A DNA stretch of 64,000 bases from positions 558,001 through 622,000 of the forward strand of contig RCTD01000001.1 of NCBI GenBank assembly GCA_014898415.1, in the 5' to 3' direction. Numbering within the stretch: position 1 is the first letter of the stretch; each line of letters starts with the position of its first letter. The translations under genes were made by a program, and so were the position numbers. A model generated the notes under the pieces. It was given only the letters and a program-made list of their open reading frames with translations, was not told the origin of the DNA and did not search any database. Below, in pieces: positions 24,634 to 34,376 of this stretch. The stretch is from Stromatinia cepivora. Lineage: Eukaryota; Ascomycota; Leotiomycetes; Helotiales; Sclerotiniaceae.

Positions 24634-25794
24634 CTATACTAACGAAGGCGTATTTCCGCATTCCTCCAGTAACTTTTTATGTCCCTCCATAGCACCCTTA
24701 CAAAATGCCTCTAAATCCATATTCTCCACCCCCTCCCACTTTCCATCCAGCCCCCCATCAAAAACCTCCATGCTAAACCAACCTCTAAATCCCGTTCCTA
24801 GTACTGCTCTCGCAACTTCTACAATGGGTAGGTAACCCCCATTAAATGGATACGGTCTAAAATCATGCGACCATTTACCCCTTGCTCTCAATTCCTCTTT
24901 TTCTTTTTCTCGTGGTGTTTCGGGGATGGGGGCTGGTGGTTTGTATGCATCTGAGATTTGCAGTAGGTATATTTTTTCGGGGGGGATGGTGGTGGTGAGT
25001 GATTGGAGGGATTGAGTAAAGTTCGCGTGTAGTTTTGCTTGGGTTCCTAGATGGGATATGAGGCCTGAGGGTGTGGATGGATCGCCGTATTCGCCGCCGG
25101 CGGTTTGGAATGTGTCTAGACAGAGACCGATGTTGGGGCGGTCGACCAGTTGGACTATTTGCCAGACTTCGCGCCAAGTTGGGGCGTGCGTTGCCCAGCA
25201 CCTAGAGGGAGGGGGTGTTAGGACTGTGTTTATAAAGAATGGTGAAGGGATGGTAAAGAACCACATGTAAGAAAGGGAGATGGTAAATTACCAATTCTCA
25301 TAAGCAAGACGATAATTATGCTCCGCGAGCATATCAGCCAAATCCCTTAAATCAGCCGCCAAAACATTGAAATCCGACGATATGTCCGGTGAATCTGAAC
25401 TTCCCACTTGCAACATGTCCGTACCCACAGCTTCCATGATCCGAATCCAACCTTTTGCCCTGCCAAAAGCATCTTTCCTCTCATCCGAACCCTCTGGCCA
25501 GCCCTCAAAATTCGAAAATGGTTGGAGCATCATTATTCCCAATTTGTTTTTCTCACATAGCCTTTTGACTTCGGTTCCAGCTGAACATAAAGAATCGTAA
25601 TCATTTTCTTTTATTTCTTTTTTGTGAAAGATAGATGCGAAAGAGAGGAGATCGGGGAAACCGAGTTCGATAGCTGTGAAGCCTACTGAGGAGATAGCGG
25701 ATAGTTTGGAGGGGAGAGGGGTCGAAGATGTGCCGACTGAGACGGTTGCGAATGAAGCTGGGATTTGAGTGAGGGATTCCGGAGAGATCGTCAT
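24634..25794 (-). CDS. 3-dehydroshikimate dehydratase (xylose-isomerase-like TIM barrel)
   Basis: Predicted 356 residues from exons 25794-25292 and 25201-24634. Enzymes of this group convert 3-dehydroshikimate to protocatechuate, the step handled by QA-4/QutC in fungal quinate use. The sequence has the sugar-phosphate isomerase/epimerase barrel pattern. Candidate metal ligands are Glu in LAYENWCWATHAPTW, Asp in NIGLCLDTFQTAGGEYGDP, His/Asp around YLLQISDAY, and Glu in GWFSMEVFDGG. The intron falls at the Trp after YEN and keeps frame. No other quinate-pathway gene is visible nearby, whereas the pathway is clustered in Neurospora and Aspergillus. Another barrel isomerase of the same superfamily is possible, but the residue pattern fits the dehydratase well. 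Confidence 0.82.
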
Positions 25795-26254
25795 GGTGAA
25801 TAATTGGATTGTTTCAAAGGTTTTAAGTCCAATTGAGCTTAGAAATATGAAGGACAGAGCACTTGAGATGATGTTCTTCTTACATATGAAGTGACGTCAG
25901 GAGGCAGGAGGCTGGTGGGGCAGTCATTTCACGTGATTGTCCATCACAGAGAGTGTTCGAGGAGACACTGTTGTTTCTCTCTGTCAGAAGAGGTTTGAGT
26001 ATCTAGTGTTTAGTACTGGTGGTGGAGAAAATTGGGCGTTTGCCGATATTTGAGTAGCAATCGGCAGTGTCATCATCTGCATCTGCCACTCGAATGATAC
26101 ATATTACTGTGCCAAGCTGCATGAAACGTATGAAAAATATTTGTACTCCGTAGATTGGTAGAGGTAAAAACAATAAGACGTACCATATTGCGGTAATTGG
26201 GTATCTCAAAACAGAAAAATATGTCCTTGTCGCTGTTGTTGTGAGAAAAAAATT
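25795..26254. promoter_or_regulatory. Upstream region of the dehydroshikimate dehydratase gene and 3' region of SLX9
   Basis: A 460-bp spacer between a minus-strand start codon at 25794 and the stop of the next minus-strand gene at 26255. It includes TTTCACGTGATT near 25927, an E-box-type CACGTG core. Small frames overlapping 26003-26321 look like 3' untranslated sequence of SLX9. Confidence 0.35.
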
Positions 26255-26875
26255 TCAAGCCTTTTTGAACTCCTCTTTCTGCTCCATGGTTTGTGAAATA
26301 AATCCTCTCAGTGCAGCCCATCTATTCGCAGTCCCTGAAACAGCTGGTACTGCTTGACCATCAACGGCAGCGACATCCTTCGGCTTCTCCTCTGCAACTC
26401 CAACCAATTGTGCCATATTCTTTCCAAATCTCTCCCTCTCCATAGCCTCCAACTTCTCTCTCTTCTTCGTTGCTCCAGGTCGACTCTTCAAACTCTTTTG
26501 TTTAATCTTTCCACCCTCTCCCCTGCTGATTTTCTCCAAACCCTCGCCTTCGAAATCTGGTAGTGCATCTGCGAGACTCTCTAATGTGGTAACTAATTTC
26601 TTGTTTGGGCGTCTGCGCTTGAGGGGTTTGGAATTGGCTTTTTCAATACGGTTGACGAAGGCAGAATGTTTAATTGTTCGTTTATCTTTTTTGGATTCGA
26701 TGAATGAATCAGATATGATGGCGCCTTCGCGATGCTTAGGAGGAACGTAAACACCTGAGCCTGCTTGAGAAGCTTTTGCGCGCATAGAATTTCGCTTTTT
26801 GGGTGCGGTGGGCGCCTGGGAAGATAGTTAGTTTTGCGACTACGAAAAGGGAGGATCAATCTTTCACCGTACCAT
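26255..26875 (-). CDS. SLX9: Ribosome biogenesis protein SLX9
   Basis: Predicted 187 residues. Slx9 is a nucleolar protein of 40S subunit assembly and pre-rRNA processing at ITS1. The body shows the family start PKKRNSMRAKASQAGSGVYV, the basic KREKLEAMERERFGKNM segment and a C-terminal RWAALRGFISQTME. The initiating ATG appears to be an exon of its own: ATG (26875-26873) is followed directly by GTACGG, a 57-nt intron with a CTAAC branch point and CCCAG, and then GCG CCC ACC GCA (26815 onward). This yields MAPTAPKKRNS. If the intron were not used, translation would begin at Met 12 of this model (26785) and lose the basic start. It is divergent from UBA4 with 204 bp between start codons. Confidence 0.85.
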
Positions 26876-27079
26876 GATTGCTATATGACTCTTAATATAA
26901 GTTTTTCTTTAAATATTTCAGAACTCAATAGATTGAAAAATTATGGAGGATGTAAGAACTTTGGAGGTAAAAAAGTTCACTGGCGCAATTGTAGGCTCAA
27001 AGGTCTAACTTAGCGAATAAAAAAGTTGTCCTAGAACTAAAGCTACAAACATTAAAAACCATAACCACCAAAATTCAAG

Positions 27080-28670
27080 ATGGACTCCGCAGAGGAAAAA
27101 GCGAAATCTTTACGACGCCAAATAGCTGATACTGAGGCTGAGCTTACTCGATTAAAACTTCAACTTTTGAGTCTCGAAGAAAAAGATACCAATACAAAAA
27201 ATCTTGAAGGTAAAAGCACAAACGCCTCTTCAGCATCAGAAAAAGATGGTCTCGTGACTCATGATGAGAGTAAATGGCCTATGAGTTTGGAGGAATACAA
27301 GCGATATGGAAGACAGATGATTGTGCCTGATATTGGCATTAAGGGTTAGTTTTTATCTTCTCGAAAACGCACTTCTATCTTGTGAATACTTTGCTGAATA
27401 TGATTTAGGACAATTACGACTTAAATCCGCTTCTGTTCTCTTAGTTGGAGCTGGAGGTTTGGGATGTCCGGCTGCTGCATATATTGCCGGTGCGGGAGTT
27501 GGTACTATTGGAATTGTCGATGGAGATATTGTAGAAGAATCCAATTTACATCGTCAGATACTACATAGCACAGACCGAGTGGGTGTTAACAAAGCTGTTA
27601 GTATTGCTAAATATATATCTGGGTATGTATACCCCCCTTTGACTTATTTATAGTATCCATGTTGACAATTTTCTAGACTGAATCCGAACATAAAAACGAA
27701 TATCTATCCTGTGCATCTCACGCCTCAAAATGCACAGGATATAGTCAAAGATTATGATATAGTTCTTGACTGCACCGATCATCCGACATCCCGCTATCTC
27801 ATCTCAGATATTTGTGTTCTCCTCCAAAAGCCACTTGTTTCTGCCTCCGCACTACGAACAGATGGACAACTAATTGTCTTGAATAATCCTGCTCTACCTC
27901 CTGGTGACCTCTCAGGTGGTCCATGTTACCGCTGCGTTTTCCCCAAGCCGCCTCCACCAGAAGCCGTAACAAGCTGTGGCGATGGAGGAATTATCGGACC
28001 TGTGGTAGGCGTAATGGGAGTTCTACAAGCTTTGGAAGCTATCAAACTTATTGCGTCTGGAAAATTGGCCGCTATTGGAGAAAATGGCAACACATGTCCT
28101 ACCCCCAAGACGAATCCTACCACCATGTTATTATTCTCTACAAATGGAACAACGCCGTTCAGAAGCGTTCGATTGAAAGGTAGAAGATCAAATTGCTTCG
28201 CTTGTGGAGAGGAGGCCCAGTTGTCTCTCGAGCAAATGAAGTCGGGTTCTATGGATTATGTCTTATTCTGCGGTATGACGCATCCTGTCAAGTTACTGGG
28301 TGATGAAGAGAGGATTGAAGCGAGAGAATACGATTCAATAAGGAAAAAGGAGAAAGACCACTTGTTGATTGATGTTCGGGAAAGGGTGCAGTTCGATATT
28401 TGTAGTATCGAGGGGTCATGCAATATACCTTTCTCATCATTTCAAGGAAGCAAAGGCAGTGGCGATCACCCACTATCAAGGCTCACCGACAACCTGAATC
28501 CGAAAACTCCTATATATATCGTTTGTAGACTTGGAAACGATTCTCAAATAGTAACGAAGAAGATGAAGGAATGGGGATTGGATCTAAAAGGCGATAGATA
28601 TATTGGTGATATCAAGGGAGGTCTACGATCTTGGAAAGAACAAGTCGATGATTCTTGGCCTGAATACTAA
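27080..28670 (+). CDS. UBA4: Adenylyltransferase/sulfurtransferase UBA4 (MOCS3)
   Basis: Predicted 490 residues from exons 27080-27344, 27409-27622 and 27677-28670. Uba4 activates Urm1, and in species with Mo-cofactor the MoaD-like subunit. It adenylates their C-terminus and transfers sulfur, supplying tRNA thiolation and protein urmylation. A short N-terminal coiled coil precedes the E1-like domain with [18 protein letters not shown] (ATP binding) and [19 protein letters not shown]. Further on are the Zn-binding CYRC and CFAC pairs and the catalytic-Cys block [13 protein letters not shown]-terminal rhodanese domain ([18 protein letters not shown]) has its active-site loop at CRLGNDS. All expected parts are present and length fits the family. 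Confidence 0.95.
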
Positions 28671-28897
28671 ACTGGAATAGTAGAACCAAGATTCTGAATG
28701 TTGGAAAAGAGATTTTGGTATTGGTATTGTGTGCGAAAAGTGCATAGTGTGATACACTACAGCGAGTGGCTCGATGAACGCCAAATTCGTACAACTGCCT
28801 GCTAACTTTATGACCTTGCTTGCCATGAAAAAATGATATCAATTACAACCTGCCATTCCTTCACCATTTTCCTATCCGACCCTAGTTGAATTGAGTT

Positions 28898-29691
28898 TTA
28901 CACATATGTTTGTCGTTTCCTGTTGAATGCTCTTTGGTCTTTCAACCATTGCCTATATCCAGCCACACTCGAGATTTTCTCACCATAATAATCTAATAAA
29001 CCAATTAGCTCATATCCTCAAAACATTCACCTGCCCTTCACATAAACCACAGTTCCAACTTACCAGGCACCGGATTCGCCATCGAACTCGCACTAGGATC
29101 CACCCTATACTTCTTAACTCTCGCATAAAACTCCTTCTCCTTAACATCCATCTGCTGTCTAAACTTCCTATTCTTAAGATTAAATGCCGCAGTCCCCAAA
29201 ATCGGTCCCGTTAACCATCCCGCTCCTCCACACGCAAACGTCACTAATCCCAATGTAATGAATGGATCCAAGGGAATTTGTCCCACCAGCGCGTCCATAT
29301 CCGTATTTGTGAGAATCTGCGCTCCGATTGCGAAACCACCAAATCCAGTTCCAATGGAAGAACCGAGCTGGAACCAGCGACGAGTGCGGCGGAGCTTGAA
29401 AAATGTATTCCAATCTAGAACTTCGGTTTGCGCGGCGCTGGATGTTTGTGAGGATTTGGTTGGTGAGGTAGATGTGCTAGCTGTGGATGCCGAGCGCGAG
29501 GTAGGTTTAAATATGACATTGCGTTTATAGGAAGGAACCTGCACTCGACGTCGCGGGCTTGGGTTTTGATTATCTGGAGCGCGAAGAGGGGTAGATGATG
29601 CGGCCGTTTGATATGTGCATGATGTGAATACTGATGGTTGTATGCGGCAGCTAGCTGCTGCTGTCCTTAATGTTGGTGCTGAATACAGCAT
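28898..29691 (-). CDS. PAM17: Presequence translocase-associated motor subunit PAM17
   Basis: Predicted 240 residues from exons 29691-29064 and 28992-28898. Pam17 is an inner-membrane protein that supports the import motor of the TIM23 complex. The first 80 residues are Ser/Thr/Arg-rich with few acids, a typical mitochondrial presequence. Then come WNTFFKLRRTRRWFQLGSSI, which is diagnostic, and two membrane segments (about residues 105-125 and 140-165). The segment ending FNLKNRKFRQQMDVKEKEFY and KYRVDPSASSMANPVP is joined by the intron to DYYGEKISSVAGYRQWLKDQ. The intron is phase 1 and both exons match the family. Confidence 0.93.
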
Positions 29692-30692
29692 TTTAACTGA
29701 GAGAGGAGTGTGTGGTTGCGGGCTCTGAGGATTCTTTGATGTGATGACGAAAAATGAGTGCTTGCTTCCTTGAGAGCTTGTTAATCCTGGTTATTGACAT
29801 TGATGGTTGGGAATTGTTTTCCTTAGGGCGGCGGGAGTTTACGAGTTTTTGACTAGCGTTCAGAGCTTGCAATGCTAATGATCCATCTTAATAAAACATT
29901 TTCTAAAGAATGAATGAATAAATGTAATTAGTAAACAAAATTATAAATCGAGATCGCTTTATTTGAAATCTCAAGAGTAAAGTATAACACTTAAAAATTA
30001 CAACTTGAAATTATTTAAATATTTAATATTTTTCTCCTTAGAGAATTAAAATAATAATTAAATTAATCTAAAACAACTTATATATATTTTTTAAAATCAC
30101 TATTTGAAATTCAAATAATTAATATTTACTAGAATAAGTAGGGATTTAATTCATGATTATAAGAAAAATATTAATTCAACGATAAATATTAAATATATTA
30201 AAGGTGACTACTTTAATTTTTATTTAAATTATAAATATATTTAGATTGATTAATTTTGTTTCGTTAATTTACTTCTTTGTTTAAGAATAATCTTTTATCT
30301 TCTTTTTCAAATTCTCTTTTAACTTTAAATTTTTCTTCTAAGAAAAATCAACTTAAAGATCGTCTTTATATCTTCTTTAAATTCTTTTCAATTATTAATT
30401 ATTGAATTTTGAATAAACCTTATTAAGATCTTCTTTTAATTCTATATTTGAGTTAAGATCTTCTTTTAATTCTATATTTGAGTTAATGAAATTCATTAAA
30501 TAATTCAAAGCGGAAGAAAACAAATTATTATTTTCGTTAATTCGAGATTTGATTTTAATCCCACCTCTAAAACATTCTCAACTTCAATTTTATTCAACAC
30601 GATTTCAATTTATTTATCAGAATCAATTTTACCTCCTGGGAGAGCAGAGTTCAATTCAAAAAATTAATTTCGATCTGTTCTTCCACTTCCCA
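29692..30692. other. AT-rich island between PAM17 and the chromodomain gene
   Basis: About 29,900-30,600 is far richer in A and T than the rest of the window, with runs of TTAAAT, AATATT and AAATTA. No frame is open for long. It contains one perfect 30-bp direct duplication. It could be a RIP-degraded repeat, a replication-origin-like AT-rich spacer, or simply the 5' region of the next gene. No transposon ends are recognisable. Confidence 0.6.
30423..30482 (+). repeat. Perfect tandem duplication of a 30-bp unit
   Basis: Two adjacent identical 30-bp copies, each beginning TTAAGATCTTCTTTTAATTC, occupy 30423-30452 and 30453-30482 within the AT-rich island. Perfect identity suggests recent origin. 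Confidence 0.95.
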
Positions 30693-32582
30693 ATGTCTTC
30701 AGAAAATAATTCAGACTTCACCGGGGAAGATACGGATTTTCCAAAATCTAAATTGGCCTTTGACTTCAAAGTATCCGAAAGACCAATCTATATACCAAAC
30801 AGCGGTCCGCCACTTCAGCCAATTTCTCTCATTCCTCCTCACGATTTAAGGGGAATTATTCTCGATTGTTTTCCATATCCAAAACCAAACGACCCTAGCC
30901 ACTTCTTGGTGGGCTACGAAAAAGAGCCACATAATCAGCTTATTATACACCCAGATAATATTCGCGATTATGTATCAGAATTTACTCTGGAAAATTGGGA
31001 ACATGAACGAAGTACGGCGGAAGAAAATCGTGCCATCGAAGAACTACAACCGCGTTTGATAGCTGCAGAGAGAGCAAGAGTGTTGCGAGAATTAAAAAAG
31101 GCCGGGTTATCACGTGATGTTCTTAAAGGAGAGGATGCTGAACAGTATCAGGCTTTTGGGATACCAAGGAAAAGAGGGAGGCCTCCTAAATCTATGGCGA
31201 GTGTATTTAAACCAATGCCTAAGCCTGTACCCCACGTACCAGGTGAGAAGCGCCGACCAGGACGACCCAGGAAAGTAGTGGAAGTTCATGTTAATTCATC
31301 TACTACCTCGCACCATCACCAACCTTCTTTGTCTCAACCATCCTTATCCCAGCCATCTCTGTCACAACCCTTTTCTACAGCATCAAGAGCAATGTTGGAG
31401 CATGCAATTGCCAATTCAGGAAGTGAAGAGGAAGAAGATGATACGGATCTTGCGTTGGATCAACAACTAAACAAAGAGGCAAACCAGGAATCTACCTCCG
31501 TTATGAATTCGCCTACTGTATTCAGAGCTTCGAGTCCGGTCATAAAAGCTTCAGGTCATGACCAAATGAACAAGACGCCTATTCAGTCACCTCAGAAGAA
31601 CAAATCTTTCCAAAAGTCGCCTCACAATCGTTCCCAACGAGCTCCAATTCTCCCGGGCATGAGTGTCAACGCATATCCATACAAGGATTCAAACATTGAT
31701 GCTTACGACGAGAACAATAGCACGAGAGTCGAAGAGAGTCCAAGCATGCACAACCCATCTCTTTCAAGCATTCAGCACTTACCTATTCTATCAGTGGAAA
31801 ATGGCAAACAGCCCATTTACCGTACATCTCAGCGCACAAGTCAGAGAGCTCAATCGAAAATCGTCGATTACTTTAACGATTCCGACACCAAAAGTCTTAC
31901 TCCAAAGAAGGTGGAAGCGAACCAATATCACCAGCCCGTATCTAGTCTCAAGCGCAAATCTTCCCCATCCTTGGAACAAGAAAGGGGGTCAACTGGAAAA
32001 TCTCGAAGTAAAAGTAGAAAACTTCACAGAGGTGCCGATGACTACTTGGATGTCGATTACAAAGAGTCTTCGAAGAAAGGGGTCCAACCAGCCATGAATT
32101 ACCGTGCCTCAAGCTTCGATCCTAACCCAAGAGCACGACGTGGGAGCGATAGTTTCAATCTCCGTAGCTCCAGAAGCAGAAGTCGACGACTCGAATCTTC
32201 CCCCGAAGCTGAAGTAGAGGCGGAAGATGAAGGTGCGAGTGAAGATAAAAGCAAAGAGGGGGACTCGGAAGAAGCTTTTGAGGACGAACCGCCAGTGTGG
32301 GCTGTGAAATCTATCTTAGATCACAAGTATGAATGGAATGAAAACCACGATAAGCAAGTACTATGGTATTTTGTCGATTGGGAAGGAGATTGGGATCCAT
32401 CATGGGAGCCTGCCAAACTCGTTTCAGATGGGGCCATCGATGAGTACATCGCTTCGAGGCGAGCTAAGGGACTTGGTGATCTTTCTGTTTCCATCGACGC
32501 GATAGATATTGGGGGAAATGGCGATGAGTTATTACGGGGGAATGATCTTGAACATAGTATCGAGAATGATGTGTACTCGTAG
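30693..32582 (+). CDS. AT-hook and C-terminal chromodomain protein
   Basis: Predicted single-exon protein of 629 residues. Two AT-hook motifs, PRKRGRPPKS and KRRPGRPRKV, lie at about residues 168-195 and should bind the minor groove of AT-rich DNA. A C-terminal chromodomain at about residues 535-595 shows VWAVKSILDHKYEW, LWYFVDWEGDWDPSWEP and IDEYIASRR. Between them is a long Ser-rich basic linker with a QPSLSQPSLSQP repeat. Chromodomains usually read methylated histone lysines, so a chromatin role at AT-rich DNA is plausible, but the precise function is unknown. The start is the first ATG; the frame remains open upstream across the AT-rich region without another ATG. Confidence 0.8.
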   Translation: MSSENNSDFTGEDTDFPKSKLAFDFKVSERPIYIPNSGPPLQPISLIPPHDLRGIILDCFPYPKPNDPSHFLVGYEKEPHNQLIIHPDNIRDYVSEFTLENWEHERSTAEENRAIEELQPRLIAAERARVLRELKKAGLSRDVLKGEDAEQYQAFGIPRKRGRPPKSMASVFKPMPKPVPHVPGEKRRPGRPRKVVEVHVNSSTTSHHHQPSLSQPSLSQPSLSQPFSTASRAMLEHAIANSGSEEEEDDTDLALDQQLNKEANQESTSVMNSPTVFRASSPVIKASGHDQMNKTPIQSPQKNKSFQKSPHNRSQRAPILPGMSVNAYPYKDSNIDAYDENNSTRVEESPSMHNPSLSSIQHLPILSVENGKQPIYRTSQRTSQRAQSKIVDYFNDSDTKSLTPKKVEANQYHQPVSSLKRKSSPSLEQERGSTGKSRSKSRKLHRGADDYLDVDYKESSKKGVQPAMNYRASSFDPNPRARRGSDSFNLRSSRSRSRRLESSPEAEVEAEDEGASEDKSKEGDSEEAFEDEPPVWAVKSILDHKYEWNENHDKQVLWYFVDWEGDWDPSWEPAKLVSDGAIDEYIASRRAKGLGDLSVSIDAIDIGGNGDELLRGNDLEHSIENDVYS

Positions 32583-33328
32583 TCATTGATCGTAGAGAGA
32601 AATTAGGAGGCTCAATTCTGAAAGGAAAAGAAGAGAAAAGGAAAGGAAAGGGTGAAGGAGTCACTGCACAACGGTCAAAGGGTTTAGGGTTTAGGGTATG
32701 AACTCGAGCATGTAGGCGAATGTTAATGGGGCAATGATGGATCATTTAAGGAAGCATGATAGGGGCGTTCTTAGAGGCATTCTGTGGTATCATTTAGTAC
32801 ATGGTTGTGGTATATTTCGGCATTGTTTGGAATGTTCAAAGTCTTAACCAGGCGACGAGAAAGGTGGTTTTAAGATCACTACAGATACCCAATAGCATAA
32901 CACTTACATTAGCTGGCTTTCAGCATCTCGCAGCGATATTGGTACTCGGTGCATTACTGGATATACTTCATGCATAAAATGCCAGGAATAGCAAGTGCTA
33001 CCGGGATATGTGGCAACTAGGCAATTTATCGCTAATGTGGGATATACCCCGCGTCTGACCCCCACGTTTAGCTGTCTGTTCAGAAGTCGAAATTTCGATC
33101 ATTGGAGAGTTATACACACATCAATAGTTACATGTGTCATAACAAGATTTTACTTCATATAGTAGTTATTTTTCTCATCTCTGACTTGTCGCGCGATACT
33201 TCAATATCCAATAGCTACATATTCATATTCATCCACCTTATTTGGGCATCACCACACGATTATCATCCTAAATCATCTAAACCAACAAAAACAACTCATA
33301 ACTTTCATCTTCTCATTTCGCCCCAAAA
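32583..33328. other. Intergenic region
   Basis: 3' region of the chromodomain gene and promoter of the next gene. Two adjacent TTTAGGG units occur near 32682-32695. No gene seen. Confidence 0.4.
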
Positions 33329-34376
33329 ATGGCATCAATAAAGATTGACCTCACCTCTCCTGAACCATACATCACTCCCGCCGAAATCTATAGCGGTTTA
33401 AATTTCAACATTAATGGCAACTCCAGTCCTGGTTCTCCACCATCCACTCCACCCATAACCCTACGTATAGCAACCGGAGGTGCTGGTCAATCAGGACTTA
33501 TCCGCGCGCTAGCCAACGCATTTATAGAGATTGAGATGAGAACGACCGGCTGTCCACGATTTAGTATAGCATGGTTATTATCAGATACATCAGCAAGTTT
33601 CAACTATTTGGGGAGTAGAGCTGCGGATTGTAGTATTACTTATCATAAGGTTGCCGAGGAGATGGCGATGAATCAAGGAATTGCGGAGAGGAGGGAGTAT
33701 GCTTGGAGGGATCATTGGTTGCTCGTTGGTAGGTCATATGAAGATAATGACATGCAACTTTCTTTTTTATGTCTCTTCCCATCTGATAGTTTTCAGGGCC
33801 TAAAGAGAATCCTGCCGGTCTTCCTCTTGATGGTACGCACAGCTCGACAATCTATGAACTATTCTCTCAATTATTCATGGCTTGTGTTGAGAATCCAAAT
33901 ATTAGATTCTTATCCCGATACGATAAATCAGCCAACAATATCAAAGAATCTGCTATTTGGACGGCTATTGGTCAAACTCCATGGGCACATCCTTATTCAA
34001 GTTGGTATCATCGATATGTAGAATTCCCGTTTGCTGCATTGAGGGCTGCATGTGCTTTAGGCGAGTATACACTCACGGATAAGGGAACATGGTTGAGTAT
34101 TGAAGAAGAGATTAGAGAGAAAATGAGTATTTTTGTAGGTTACTAATTCAATATGTGAAATGTGTTGAGCTAAGTGGTGCATAGAAAGCAAGTACAGACG
34201 CCCTAGACGATCCTTTATTGAATCCAGCGCATATTTTAGTTGGTACGAGAGGGAAGAATATATCCATGGCCCATAAATTCGTGGATTGGATGACAGCAAG
34301 AGATGGCGGGCAAAAAGTTGTGGAAGAATTTGAAGTCAATGGTGCTATATTGTACAGTGTTGCTCCGGATGCTTAG
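33329..34376 (+). CDS. Periplasmic-binding-protein-like (tungstate-binding-like) protein
   Basis: Predicted 306 residues from exons 33329-33728, 33797-34138 and 34198-34376. It resembles the PBP-like family annotated in fungi as extracellular tungstate-binding protein, related to bacterial TupA. Key segments are ITLRIATGGAGQSGLIRALA at the start of the domain, AADCSITYHKVAEEMAMNQG, WLLVGPKENPAGL, FLSRYDKSANNIKESAIW, YTLTDKGTWLSIE and a C-terminal HILVGTRGKNISMAHKFVDW. There is no signal peptide or membrane anchor, unlike bacterial relatives, so secretion is not supported. The second intron must use the donor GTTACT (after FVGD-type frame) to stay open, a weak site. The physiological ligand is unknown. 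Confidence 0.72.

Noticed and set aside
24634..28670. A biosynthetic cluster around the dehydroshikimate dehydratase
   Set aside because: Neighbours are SLX9 and UBA4, unrelated housekeeping genes; no quinate permease, dehydrogenase or regulator is present.
32681..32697. Two TTTAGGG units, telomere-like
   Set aside because: Only two units, not the usual fungal TTAGGG, and located in the 3' region of a gene. Chance is likely.
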